From Paenibacillus sp. PAMC 26794 (GTDB taxonomy: Bacteria; Bacillota; Bacilli; Paenibacillales; Paenibacillaceae), in assembly GCF_000316035.1 (NCBI RefSeq), contig NZ_ANHX01000075.1:1-64000 (forward strand): a DNA stretch of 64,000 nt, in the 5' to 3' direction. The notes beneath the pieces were generated by a model, which saw only the letters and a program-made list of their open reading frames with translations, was not told where the DNA came from and did not search any database. Shown here piece after piece: positions 33,407 to 42,462 of this stretch (position 1 is the first letter of the stretch; each line of letters opens with the position of its first letter). Made by a program: the position numbers and the translations under genes.

Positions 33407-35155
33407 CTAGCGTAGCACACGCAGTCTGCGCAGCAGCTTGGCAAGGCGAGGCCCCAACTTGGGCACAGCCGCCAGCTCCGCGGCGGTCAGTAGCCCTGTC
33501 TGGGCCGCCGCCAGCAAGAACACGGCCGAGCCTGCGGCAATGCCCAGCAGGCTCACGCCCATCGCGGCCAGCCTGCGGTCGGCCGCGACACCCATGCCGC
33601 CGAGCACTGCTTCGGCGGCCCAGGCCGTGCCTACCGCCGCCAGACTCATGGCGGCGATCACCAGCGCCGGCTTCGCCAGGACGGCGCCAGGGGCAGGGCG
33701 CAGGGCGACAAGTCGCGCCAGCAGCGCCACATTCAGGCCAGCCGCCAGCATATAGGCGACTGCGCCCGCAAGGGCCGCGCCGCTGATGCCCAGCGTCGGC
33801 ACAAGCATGACGTTCAGCAGCGCCTTGACGCCTGCGGCGGCCAGCATGCTGAACGCGGGTGCGCGCACGGCGCCGAGGCCTTGCAGCAGCGCCGCCGCAA
33901 TAATGCTGACGGTGCTGCCCGCAGCCGTCAGCGCCATGTACCGCAGTGCTTCGGTGCCTGCGGCATCTCCGTACAGCATGCGGTTAATCGGCTCCGCCAG
34001 CACCGCGAGACCCGCGGATGCCGCCAGTCCGATCAACCAGAACCAGCGCAGCGCGAGGCCTGCTTGCTGCCGGACGGCTTCTGGCCCGCCCTTTAACCGG
34101 GCTTCCGCCATCGCCGGAATAAACAGCACAGATAGTGACGTGGCCAGCATCGTCACCAGTTGAACCAGCGGCAATCCACGGTTGTAGATGCCGAAGGAAA
34201 CCATCGACTGGAGCTCGTCCAGTCCTTCTCCCCGCAGCAACCGGGGCACGGTGAAGGTATCCACCAGATTCATCAGCGGTACGGCCAGTGACCCGAGACA
34301 GACGGGAATGGCATACATGAGCAGCGTCCTGATCCACTCCCCATTGGATCGTGACCGTTCTCCCAGAGCGGGATTAATAGCACTCACCGTTTTCTTCTGC
34401 GGCGTAACCGGCCTATGCTCCTGACGCTCATGCCTGTCTGATCCAACCTCTCCGCCATTACTGCTCCATTCCGAATCCAATTGTTCGGTGACCACTTCCC
34501 TGACTTTCCGCCGATGACGGACCATGTACCCTAACATGGTTAACAGCCCAACCATTCCACCAGCAACGGAGCCCATCATGGCACCAGCAGCAATAGTCTC
34601 AAGCGAAGCGTCCCGTCTCATCAACCACAGAAGCAGAACAATCATGACGGTGACACGTATCGTCTGCTCCACCACTTGTGATACCGCTGTTGGGACCATC
34701 TGCTGTAACCCCTGAAAATATCCACGCAGCCCTGTCATCACCGGTACGAACAACAACGCCCATGAAGCTGCACGAATCGATGGAACCACATGGCGGTTGC
34801 CAATCATGTCAGCGATCAGCGGCGCACCTGCATACATCAAGAGCGCCATTATAATTCCAATTCCCCCGAGCAGCACAGAAGATAATCGGATAATCCTTCT
34901 GCTCTCGTCCGGTCTTCCAAGTGCATTCTGCTCTGCTACGAATTTGGATACGGCCAGCGGCAGTCCTGCAGCAGCAAGCGTAACAATGAGCATATATAAC
35001 GGATACACCGTATTGTAGATGCCAAATACACCGTCTCCCCCCAGATTCTGCAGCGGAATCTTCTGAAAAGCACCAATGATTTTAGAGATAATGGCGGCAA
35101 GCCCAAGTATAAATGCACCCTGTAGCAGCCTTGAGCCTGTAGACGGCTGTTTCAT
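33407..35155 (-). CDS. yabM: SpoVB-like polysaccharide/lipid flippase (MOP superfamily)
   Basis: A 582-residue membrane protein of the MATE-like Wzx/MurJ superfamily with about 14 helices; FILGLAAIISKIIGAFQKIPLQ and SFGIYNRGLPLVQLVT are typical of the SpoVB/YtgP group. B. subtilis YabM at the same position is about 530 residues; the extra length is mostly a hydrophilic loop (about 225-275). The C-terminal half is very rich in Ala/Gly/Leu/Arg and G+C, unlike the N-terminal half and the neighbours. AGGAGGG precedes ATG 35155. Confidence 0.88.
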   Translation of the reverse strand: MKQPSTGSRLLQGAFILGLAAIISKIIGAFQKIPLQNLGGDGVFGIYNTVYPLYMLIVTLAAAGLPLAVSKFVAEQNALGRPDESRRIIRLSSVLLGGIGIIMALLMYAGAPLIADMIGNRHVVPSIRAASWALLFVPVMTGLRGYFQGLQQMVPTAVSQVVEQTIRVTVMIVLLLWLMRRDASLETIAAGAMMGSVAGGMVGLLTMLGYMVRHRRKVREVVTEQLDSEWSSNGGEVGSDRHERQEHRPVTPQKKTVSAINPALGERSRSNGEWIRTLLMYAIPVCLGSLAVPLMNLVDTFTVPRLLRGEGLDELQSMVSFGIYNRGLPLVQLVTMLATSLSVLFIPAMAEARLKGGPEAVRQQAGLALRWFWLIGLAASAGLAVLAEPINRMLYGDAAGTEALRYMALTAAGSTVSIIAAALLQGLGAVRAPAFSMLAAAGVKALLNVMLVPTLGISGAALAGAVAYMLAAGLNVALLARLVALRPAPGAVLAKPALVIAAMSLAAVGTAWAAEAVLGGMGVAADRRLAAMGVSLLGIAAGSAVFLLAAAQTGLLTAAELAAVPKLGPRLAKLLRRLRVLR

Positions 35156-35273
35156 AATTCCCTCCTGCGTAATCCTTTTAAGCATACCTTGCTATTATAA
35201 CTGCCTGAAGGCACATAGACTAACCCTCCCCCATCACAATCATCCGGATTAACTTCGTTGTCCCTTAAAATGC

Positions 35274-35312
35274 AAAAACTCCCGTATGCCCAAGACAGGG
35301 CACCAGGAGTTG
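35274..35312 (-). terminator. Terminator of spoVT
   Basis: AACTCC pairs with GGAGTT and TGCCC with GGGCA around a short loop, ending in TTTTTG on the minus strand. Confidence 0.75.
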
Positions 35313-35321
35313 ATCTGCGGT

Positions 35322-35864
35322 CTATTGTTCCATTTGCTTGCCAAGGAAACCAGCAGCCGTCTCAGACATCTTCACTTCCATCTGAGACATCTTCACCGAT
35401 TCATCCTTATTGAACAGGATAACCGTTCCGATGGGGTCACCACCTGAAATAATCGGCGCAATAACAAAAGAGGATAACGTCTCGTCATGATCTTTGCTAA
35501 GTTCATAAGAACCATTGTTTGTTTCCAGAATGGTCTTTCTGTTTTCCATACAACTCTCCAACAGTTGACCTACCTGCTTGTCCAGATACTCTTTCTTCGA
35601 GCCTCCTGCCACCGTGATAATGGTATCCCGGTCGGAGATCATCGTTACGTGACCTGTACTCTCATACAGCGATTCTCCATATTCTTTGGCAAAATCACCA
35701 AGCTCGCTGATAGGCGAATATTTTTTTAGGATAACTTCTCCATCACGGTCCACGAAAATCTCCAGTGGATCGCCTTCACGAATACGTAACGTACGGCGGA
35801 TTTCTTTTGGAATGACCACACGACCAAGGTCATCTATACGGCGGACAATACCAGTAGCTTTCAT
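35322..35864 (-). CDS. spoVT: Stage V sporulation regulator SpoVT
   Basis: A 180-residue forespore transcription factor. The N-terminal AbrB-type swapped-hairpin domain (MKATGIVRRIDDLGRVVIPKE, first 20 residues only, through about 50) binds DNA; a GAF domain follows (about 55-175). In B. subtilis it is sigma-G dependent and tunes sigma-G genes. The ribosome-binding site is weak (GTGGGG). Shares its N-terminus with AbrB encoded at 55733. Confidence 0.96.
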   Translation of the reverse strand: MKATGIVRRIDDLGRVVIPKEIRRTLRIREGDPLEIFVDRDGEVILKKYSPISELGDFAKEYGESLYESTGHVTMISDRDTIITVAGGSKKEYLDKQVGQLLESCMENRKTILETNNGSYELSKDHDETLSSFVIAPIISGGDPIGTVILFNKDESVKMSQMEVKMSETAAGFLGKQMEQ

Positions 35865-36194
35865 TTCACATGTTGCCCCACTTTCTCGAGAAGATTTTTC
35901 AACTACTGTTCCTTAATGGGTAGAGGAAAGTCCCAGAACGTTTAGTGTGATATCTTGACCATAGTATTCATCTGTTCCCATTTCCTTATACATGCTTCGG
36001 AGAATATAGTTGTGTAACTTTCGAAGAAGGCGACCATGTACCCATACGACTTGAATATATAAAAGAAGAAGCAAGAAGGAGGTCCTAAGTCCTCCCCTTG
36101 CTTCTCTGTATGGTTGTCCATATTTACGTAGCACAAGGCATTCATTCGGGCGAATTTAACCCTGAACGTATGCTAACACAGCAATTTTACCAGC
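35865..36194 (-). other. Gap between spoVT and prsA: terminator plus unassigned sequence
   Basis: Contains the prsA terminator (36061-36104: GAAGCAAG pairs with CTTGCTTC, with inner GGAGG/CCTCC and a TTCTTTT tail). The remaining 200 bases must hold the spoVT promoter; TGAATA...CACACTA near 35945-35975 resembles sigma-G elements but with a 15-bp spacing. Confidence 0.5.
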
Positions 36195-37343
36195 TTACTT
36201 GCTGCTTGTACCTTCATCTGTAGTTGCATCTTTGTCTGTTCCAGTCGTACCTTGGTCAGTCTTGGTATCCGTACCTTTGGAGTCATCCGTTTTTGGTTCG
36301 GTTGTTTTCTCTCCTTCAGTTCCTGTACCCGTAGTACCTTCAGTCGTACCTTCTTCAGCTTTTTCTGTTTTTGGCAGTTTAACTTCTTTTACGATTTTGT
36401 CCAATTCATTTTGCATGAACGTATCGATCTCAGCAGCTGCCAATTGGCTCTTCAGGCTTTCTTTTTGCTCAGCCGTCAATTTGGTGAAGTCCGCTTCAGT
36501 ACGAGCTTCCACTTTCATGATGTGGTAACCGTACTCCGTCTCAACCGGATCACTGATTTTGTTCAGTGGCAACGTTTTTGCAGCTTCCTTGAATGCATCT
36601 ACCCAAGTGGATACCGGTGTATTTTCATACAGTCCACCCTTTTCAGCAGAACCTGGATCTTCTGAATATTTTTTTGCAATTTCAGCAAAATCAGCTCCGC
36701 CATCCAACTTGGTTTTTACTTCTTTTGCAATTTTAAGTGCATCTTCTTTTTTACGCTCTTTTTGCGTTTTTGGATCTGTGAAGTTAATCAGCACGTGACG
36801 AACGGAAGCCGTTGTGAACTGATCTTTGTTTTTCTCAAACTCAGCCTTGATTGCATCGTCCGTAACGCCTGTTTCTTTATCTTTGATTACTGTCATGATC
36901 CGAGTCATATAATCCTTGATGTTCTGATCAGTCAGATTCTGAGCTTTGAGCATTTCTGTCCATTGATCTGCCTGAACAGAAGCTTTCATTTTATCGAATT
37001 GCTCAGTTGCTGCTTTGGTACCTGCTGTTTTGGCTTCTTCAGTTGCTTTGCCACTCAGATATTCATAAGCAACTTCCTGTTTCACCAAATACTCCTTGAA
37101 ATCGTCCATATCCATCATTTGTGCATACTCCGGATAGAGGAATTTCATGACACGTTGCTCCATGTCGAATTCATTGGCTGTAATAGTACCACCATCATAC
37201 GTAGCGACTACAGCACTTGTATCCGTCGATTCAGGTGTTTTTGCTTCTTCCTTTTTGCCACAAGCAGCAAGCAGTGATAAGGATAGTACTGCGACCATGC
37301 TCACAGACAGTACTTTTCCTACTTTTTTATACTTTGGTAACAT
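36195..37343 (-). CDS. prsA: PrsA-like lipoprotein foldase, peptidyl-prolyl isomerase
   Basis: A 382-residue lipoprotein: signal peptide with lipobox LLAAC (cleavage before Cys28), a SurA-like N-terminal region, a parvulin domain (about 180-275; ASVRHVLINF, KKYSEDPGSAEKGGLYENTPV, EYGYHIMKVE), and a low-complexity Thr/Gly/Glu/Lys tail of about 65 residues. It would act on exported proteins at the outer face of the membrane. Its start overlaps the mfd end by 17 bases. B. subtilis has prsA elsewhere. Confidence 0.92.
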   Translation of the reverse strand: MLPKYKKVGKVLSVSMVAVLSLSLLAACGKKEEAKTPESTDTSAVVATYDGGTITANEFDMEQRVMKFLYPEYAQMMDMDDFKEYLVKQEVAYEYLSGKATEEAKTAGTKAATEQFDKMKASVQADQWTEMLKAQNLTDQNIKDYMTRIMTVIKDKETGVTDDAIKAEFEKNKDQFTTASVRHVLINFTDPKTQKERKKEDALKIAKEVKTKLDGGADFAEIAKKYSEDPGSAEKGGLYENTPVSTWVDAFKEAAKTLPLNKISDPVETEYGYHIMKVEARTEADFTKLTAEQKESLKSQLAAAEIDTFMQNELDKIVKEVKLPKTEKAEEGTTEGTTGTGTEGEKTTEPKTDDSKGTDTKTDQGTTGTDKDATTDEGTSSK

Positions 37344-40300
37344 CCTTTAGTTCCCCCTTTGATTTAAAAGCAGTTTTCATGGACTCCAGAATTTTCTCTA
37401 CCAGCTCCATCAGTTGCTTATCCCCAAGCCCCTTGCCTTTAGCGTGAATTAGCATATGGGGTCCTTGTTCAAATTGTACACGTCTTTCGAACTGATTTCC
37501 AATGTGCGCGATTTTCGAGAGTTCAAAGGCATGTTCACGCCCTTCATAGAACTTCACGGTAATGTCCTCACCACGTTGGGAAATGGACTCAATACCATAG
37601 ATTTTACCGTATACTTTCATCCGCGCAACAGCCAGCAAGTTAATGACGGCTTCCGGAAGATCACCGAATCGGTCAACCAATTCGTCTTCCAACTCCATCG
37701 CATCGTCGAAAGATGCAATGACCGCCACTTTTTTGTAGATCTCAATCTTCTGAATACTGTCATAGATATAATCGGACGGCAAGTAGGCATCGATACTGAG
37801 ATCCAGGGTTGTGTTCCACTGGTCTGAAGGTACCGGCTCTTCGCCAAGCATCGTAACTTTGCGTTTGTTGATCTCCTCTGCAAGCATCTGGGAATACAGA
37901 TCAAACCCGACGGAAGCGATGAAACCATGCTGCTCCGCTCCTAGCAGATTTCCCGCACCACGAATCGACAAGTCACGCATGGCGATTTTGAATCCTGAAC
38001 CCAGTTCGGTAAATTCTTTGATTGATTGCAAACGTTTCTCAGCAACTTCAGTAAGCACTTTATCCCGTTGGTACGTAAAATAGGCATACGCAATACGGTT
38101 GGAACGACCTACACGTCCGCGCAGCTGATACAGCTGGGAAAGTCCCATTTTATCCGCATCATGTACGATCAGTGTATTTACGTTCGGAATATCTACCCCG
38201 GTCTCGATGATACTTGTGCTCACAAGCACGTCATATTCACCATCCAAGAAGTCCAGAATCGTTTTCTCCAGCTCTGTTTCCGACATCTGACCATGTCCCA
38301 CACCAACTTTGGCTTCAGGCACAAGTTCAGAAATTTCGGCAGCCATCTCCTGAATTCCCTGAACACGGTTGTAGAGGTAATACACTTGCCCACCACGGGC
38401 AAGCTCACGCTCAATGGCTTCACGTACAAGCGCCTGGCTGTGTTCAACCACATAGGTCTGCACCGGGAAACGATTCTCTGGTGGAGTCTCGATAACGGAC
38501 AGATCACGCACACCCAGCATGGACATATGAAGCGTACGCGGAATCGGCGTTGCCGTCAGTGTCAGCACGTCCACATTGGTTTTCAGCTTCTTCAGTTTTT
38601 CCTTATGGGTTACACCGAAGCGCTGTTCTTCATCAACAATGAGCAGTCCCAGGTCCTTGAACACCAGATCCTGCGACAGCAATCGATGCGTCCCGATGAC
38701 AATATCCACTGTGCCTGTCTTGATGCCTTTGGCTGTTTCATTCTGCTCTTTACGGGAGCGGAACCGGCTAAGCACATGAATGTTGAACGGATAACCGGAG
38801 AAGCGCTCACGGAACGTCTCAAAATGCTGCTGTGCCAAAATGGTTGTTGGCACGAGTACAGCCACCTGTTTGCCTTCAATAGCTGCTTTAAATGCAGCCC
38901 GAATAGCCACCTCGGTTTTGCCGTAACCAACATCCCCACACAATAAACGATCCATTGGACGGTTTTGTTCCATGTCCTTTTTGATTTCTTCAATCGCACG
39001 CACCTGATCACGTGTCTCATCGTAAGGGAACATGTCCTCAAACTCCTGCTGCTCCGCAGAATCCTTGTCGAATCCAAACCCTTTGGAAGTCTGACGCTCT
39101 GCATACAGCTTAATCAGATCATCAGCAATATCCTGTACGGATGTGCGGACTTTATTTTTAACCCGTATCCACTCATTGCCGCCCAGCTTGTATATTTTCG
39201 GTTCTTTCTCTTCGGAACCAACATATTTCTGAATCAGATCGATCTGCTCAATAGGTACAGACAGTTTGTCTCCACCCGCATAGAGAATATGCATGTAGTC
39301 CTTGTGAATACCGCCAACCTCGAGGGTGCCAATCCCCAAGTACTTACCAATCCCGTGGTTCTGGTGAACGACATAATCGCCCACTTTTAGCTCGCTATAG
39401 GATTTGATCCGTTCAGCATTATCTACATTCCGAATCGGTTTGCGTACTTTACGCTGTTTTTGCGAGAACATCTCGCCCTCGGTCACGACAGCCAAATGAA
39501 TGGACGGCATTTCAAATCCCGTTTGCAAATTACCGATCATCATCTCTGGCTCTGGAATATCATAGTCCATCAGTACCCGGCGCATCCGCTCGAGTCGCTC
39601 CTCACCGTTCGCCAGCATGAGCACTTGAACTCCGGCCTTCTGCCAGCGCTCCATCTCTGCCTTCAGTACGTTCATCTGTCCATGGAAATCCTGCATGCCA
39701 CGACTGATGAAGTTCAGAATGTTCTGTGGTTGGGTGTGTGGAACCTGGCGCAAAAAGATCGACATAAACAGCGTCTGGAATGGACGCTCATACAAGAGTT
39801 CATCACCATCTGCGGATAATGGAAGATCCGGAAGTGTTTTTCCGTTTTGCATCAAATGCAGATTCCACTCCGATTCATCACGGTCAAGCTGTTTCGATGT
39901 CTCCGATAGTCTGGCAGGCTCATCAAGAATGAGCAGGGTATCTTCCGGCATATAGTCGTAGATCGTTTTGTTCTCCGGATAGAGCGGAGAAATATATTTA
40001 TACATTTCGGAGAAATACACGTGCTCTCTCAAAAGCTCGATCTCCCGGTGAATTTCTTCACGAAGACGCAGCTTCGCCTGCCGGTCCGTCATTTTCTCCA
40101 ACTGTTGCTCCAGCAAAAGAGCAGCCGCATCGGCAGCCTTTTCCATACGTTCACGATCTGCAATTAACTCCTTGCATGGTAAAACCGTAATTTCTTCAAT
40201 CCGTTCAATCGAACGCTGATCCACGGGGTCAAATGTCCGAATGGAGTCGATCTCATCATCAAATAACTCCACCCGATATGCGATCGATGAAGTAACCGGA

Positions 40301-40854
40301 TAGAAGTCGATGATACCTCCGCGTACACTCATCTCACCACGAGATTCCACGCGTTCCACACGCTCATATCCGAGCTTTACCATCTCCAGCAGGAAGGAGT
40401 CCAGTTGAAGTGTGTTGCCCTGTTTAATCAAAATTCGAGCATCGGCCATCACTTCCGGAAGCGGAACATAACGTCTTACCCCGGAAAAAGGAATAACAAC
40501 AACGCCCCTGAATCCCTGGGCGCAGCGGACCAACACATCAATACGCTGACCCAATGTTTCCGGGCTGGAAACAGCAGCTTCCGCAGCGACAAGTTCGTTG
40601 GCAGGATAGATCAACACCTGATCAGGTGAAAGCGCTTCCTGTAAATCTTCTGCAATTTTTTGAGCTGAAAACATATTATGTGTTACTACTAGCAATGGTC
40701 GGTTCATTTCCTGATGCAGAGCAGCCAGCATAATCTGACGCGCCGAGCCGGATAAACCCGAAACCAATTGTTCCTTCATGCCGGACTTGATTCCGGCTGT
40801 AATGGACCCGAAGTCTGGATCTTTGGAAAAAGCCTGTATAAGTGCTTGTAACAA
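37327..40854 (-). CDS. mfd: Transcription-repair coupling factor Mfd
   Basis: A roughly 1175-residue translocase that removes stalled RNA polymerase and recruits UvrA. It has the N-terminal UvrB-like module (GMKEQLVSGLSGSARQ; RGGIIDFYP), the polymerase-interacting CarD-like domain (GDYVVHQNHGIGKYLGI, about 500), the helicase motor (Walker A CGDVGYGKTEVA, DEEQ box, LTATPIPRTLHMS, QLRGRVGRS) and the C-terminal UvrA-inhibitory domain. Start: GTG at 40863 abuts its ribosome-binding site; TTG at 40854, six bases after AGAGGTG, is better. Confidence 0.96.
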   Translation of the reverse strand: MLQALIQAFSKDPDFGSITAGIKSGMKEQLVSGLSGSARQIMLAALHQEMNRPLLVVTHNMFSAQKIAEDLQEALSPDQVLIYPANELVAAEAAVSSPETLGQRIDVLVRCAQGFRGVVVIPFSGVRRYVPLPEVMADARILIKQGNTLQLDSFLLEMVKLGYERVERVESRGEMSVRGGIIDFYPVTSSIAYRVELFDDEIDSIRTFDPVDQRSIERIEEITVLPCKELIADRERMEKAADAAALLLEQQLEKMTDRQAKLRLREEIHREIELLREHVYFSEMYKYISPLYPENKTIYDYMPEDTLLILDEPARLSETSKQLDRDESEWNLHLMQNGKTLPDLPLSADGDELLYERPFQTLFMSIFLRQVPHTQPQNILNFISRGMQDFHGQMNVLKAEMERWQKAGVQVLMLANGEERLERMRRVLMDYDIPEPEMMIGNLQTGFEMPSIHLAVVTEGEMFSQKQRKVRKPIRNVDNAERIKSYSELKVGDYVVHQNHGIGKYLGIGTLEVGGIHKDYMHILYAGGDKLSVPIEQIDLIQKYVGSEEKEPKIYKLGGNEWIRVKNKVRTSVQDIADDLIKLYAERQTSKGFGFDKDSAEQQEFEDMFPYDETRDQVRAIEEIKKDMEQNRPMDRLLCGDVGYGKTEVAIRAAFKAAIEGKQVAVLVPTTILAQQHFETFRERFSGYPFNIHVLSRFRSRKEQNETAKGIKTGTVDIVIGTHRLLSQDLVFKDLGLLIVDEEQRFGVTHKEKLKKLKTNVDVLTLTATPIPRTLHMSMLGVRDLSVIETPPENRFPVQTYVVEHSQALVREAIERELARGGQVYYLYNRVQGIQEMAAEISELVPEAKVGVGHGQMSETELEKTILDFLDGEYDVLVSTSIIETGVDIPNVNTLIVHDADKMGLSQLYQLRGRVGRSNRIAYAYFTYQRDKVLTEVAEKRLQSIKEFTELGSGFKIAMRDLSIRGAGNLLGAEQHGFIASVGFDLYSQMLAEEINKRKVTMLGEEPVPSDQWNTTLDLSIDAYLPSDYIYDSIQKIEIYKKVAVIASFDDAMELEDELVDRFGDLPEAVINLLAVARMKVYGKIYGIESISQRGEDITVKFYEGREHAFELSKIAHIGNQFERRVQFEQGPHMLIHAKGKGLGDKQLMELVEKILESMKTAFKSKGELKDVTKV

Positions 40855-40947
40855 AAGGGGCACCTCTCTTATAACTTACTTGATTATCTCACGCATACGC
40901 GTAGCATCACTATTAAAATGGATACAAATTCCTTTTTCTCCTGTTTC

Positions 40948-40976
40948 ATCATATCGGATTACTCGCAACATTGCCA
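40948..40976 (-). promoter_or_regulatory. Possible sigma-A promoter of mfd
   Basis: -35 TGGCAA (40971-40976), 17-bp spacer, -10 TATGAT (40948-40953). A hairpin CCACATC-TGTT-GATGTGG (40974-40991) overlaps the -35. Confidence 0.4.
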
Positions 40977-41038
40977 CATCTGTTGATGTGGCTGAGCCTG
41001 ATTTCGAGATAGCGATGGCTTTCATACCAACTGAAAAG

Positions 41039-41064
41039 AAGCCTCAGCAGGCTGCCAAGGCTAT
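41039..41064 (-). terminator. Terminator of fin
   Basis: AGCCT/AGGCT and CAGC/GCTG pairs form the stem, followed by TTCTTTT on the minus strand, about 65 bases after the fin stop. Confidence 0.55.
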
Positions 41065-41126
41065 AAAAGGTGGAGCGTTATTACGCAACCGCCCTCAACT
41101 GTCATTCGATCCTGTACGGGCGATGT

Positions 41127-41357
41127 CTACTGAAGCGGACTCGCGAGCAGGCTAAGCTCCGGATTGTGCTCCAGGGCTTCCTTGCAGTAATCACATGTAA
41201 TCCGAACGGTAATGTCACCACCGGAATTATACGCTATTATATCCCTCCGCTCGTCGGGGGTCAAGAAATGAAAGCCGAGCTCTACTTCCGTTATCCGGGC
41301 AGAATCGATTCGTCCAATAAAGGTACGGCAATGCCGACATACGTAATTCACTGACAT
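41127..41357 (-). CDS. fin: Anti-sigma-F factor Fin
   Basis: A 76-residue protein, the same length as B. subtilis Fin (YabK). Two cysteine pairs, CRHC near residue 7 and CDYC near residue 58, suggest zinc binding. In B. subtilis Fin is made in the forespore and inhibits sigma-F to allow the switch to sigma-G. GGAGG lies seven bases before ATG 41357. Position between pth and mfd is conserved. Confidence 0.93.
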   Translation of the reverse strand: MSVNYVCRHCRTFIGRIDSARITEVELGFHFLTPDERRDIIAYNSGGDITVRITCDYCKEALEHNPELSLLASPLQ

Positions 41358-41456
41358 GTTTATGCCTCCTGAACATGGTTTATACATCCAGTATGTCCAG
41401 TATGGCTGAATCGAACCCGTCTTTTTATGATCATTTTACCAATATGTCTTACAGAA

Positions 41457-42017
41457 TTAACCGTTAAACTTCGCCATTGTTTGTTCGAACGTATGAGTCA
41501 AGCTATGCTCCAGGGCATCACATGTTTGCTCAATGGTTTGATCCAGGGCTTCTTTTTCTTTCTTCATAAATGTCGACAGTACATAATCAACAATGGCATG
41601 TCCTGGTTCAGGTCGGGATATTCCCATGCGTACGCGGTTAAACTGCTGTGTACCGGTATGCTGAATAATGGACTTGATTCCATTATGTCCGCCTGCACTA
41701 CCTTGGTAACGCAATCTGACTTTGCCAATCTCTGTATCCATGTCGTCGTACACAACAATCAGATCTTCAAGACTAACTTTATAAAAATCCATATATGCTC
41801 GAACCGATTCACCAGACAAGTTCATATAGGTCATTGGTTTGATCAGTACAGTTTTCACACCGCCAATATTGCCTTCTCCAATCAGCGCCTTACATTTACT
41901 CTGTGTAATGGAGATACTATGACGATCAGCCAACCGATCCAGTGCCATAAAACCGATATTATGACGAGTTTTGGCATAGTTCGAGCCTGGATTTCCAAGT
42001 CCGACAATCCACTTCAT
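41457..42017 (-). CDS. pth: Peptidyl-tRNA hydrolase
   Basis: A 186-residue esterase recycling peptidyl-tRNA (spoVC in B. subtilis). GLGNPGSNYAKTRHNIGFMALD (quoted in part; catalytic His about 20) and VVYDDMDTEIGKVRLR with the aspartate near 95 are diagnostic, as is GGHNGIKSI. GGAGG precedes the ATG. Confidence 0.96.
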   Translation of the reverse strand: MKWIVGLGNPGSNYAKTRHNIGFMALDRLADRHSISITQSKCKALIGEGNIGGVKTVLIKPMTYMNLSGESVRAYMDFYKVSLEDLIVVYDDMDTEIGKVRLRYQGSAGGHNGIKSIIQHTGTQQFNRVRMGISRPEPGHAIVDYVLSTFMKKEKEALDQTIEQTCDALEHSLTHTFEQTMAKFNG

Positions 42018-42156
42018 CTTATTCCCTCCTTCGGATTAGCCTGAGGTGAGGCATAGACTTCGAATGTTATATTTCATATAATATCAGGAAAGTAAAGATC
42101 GATTTACTGTAGTGTTCACAGTTCATATTTTATCGACCCAGGAAGGTGAGCGGGTT

Positions 42157-42357
42157 TTGCGCGAAGACAATGGACAACTGACTCAACATAGCGATTTTAT
42201 CTATCATCTCGAATATCACGTACCTGTACAGGTATACGACCGCGACACCCATATTGAGATTGGTCTAATCACACGTTTCGATAATCAATTCGTCGAAATT
42301 GCCAACACGCTTTTTCATCGGCGTCGTTTCCGATTTATCTCTCGCCCAGGGTATTAG
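42157..42357 (+). CDS. Small plus-strand protein of unknown function
   Basis: A 66-residue product with TTG at 42157, supported by AGGAAGGTGAG (42140-42150) six bases upstream. A GTG at 42112 would give 81 residues but has no ribosome-binding site. The sequence has a beta-rich look (VPVQVYDRDTHIEIGLITRF; FVEIANTLFHRRRFRFISRPGY ends it, given in parts). It is one of only three plus-strand genes, divergent from pth and convergent with prs, and ends before a shared terminator. I do not recognise the family with certainty. Confidence 0.65.
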   Translation: MREDNGQLTQHSDFIYHLEYHVPVQVYDRDTHIEIGLITRFDNQFVEIANTLFHRRRFRFISRPGY

Positions 42358-42400
42358 CTGACCAGCGTCTGTTTCACTTTTAATAAAACGGCACGCCGAC

Positions 42401-42440
42401 AGGGGTTACATTTTCCATTGAACCGGAAAACGTAACCCCT
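42401..42440. terminator. Bidirectional terminator between the small orphan and prs
   Basis: AGGGGTTAC-A-TTTTCC (42401-42416) pairs with GGAAAA-C-GTAACCCCT (42425-42440), 15 or 16 bp, with an 8-base loop. The T-run is weak, but the stem is among the longest in the window. Confidence 0.75.
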
Positions 42441-42462
42441 CTACTACTTTATGCAGACATCC

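Noticed and set aside
33438..34424. Several long plus-strand frames opposite the SpoVB-like gene
   Set aside because: They are antisense shadows produced by the high GC content; composition is Ala/Pro/Ser/Arg rich with no recognisable domain.
35945..35975. Sigma-G promoter of spoVT (TGAATA...CACACTA)
   Set aside because: Elements resemble the consensus, but the 15-bp spacing is too short for the usual 17-18; kept only as a remark.
35913..36145. Overlapping 67- and 73-residue minus-strand frames upstream of spoVT
   Set aside because: They run through the prsA terminator hairpin, lack ribosome-binding sites and show no protein-like composition.
40855..40863. GTG start for mfd at 40863
   Set aside because: The ribosome-binding site touches the codon; TTG at 40854 has proper spacing.
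40864..41126. Plus-strand frame reading MAFIPTEKKPQQAAKAIKGG in the mfd-fin spacer
   Set aside because: No ribosome-binding site, and the frame covers the fin terminator and the candidate mfd promoter.
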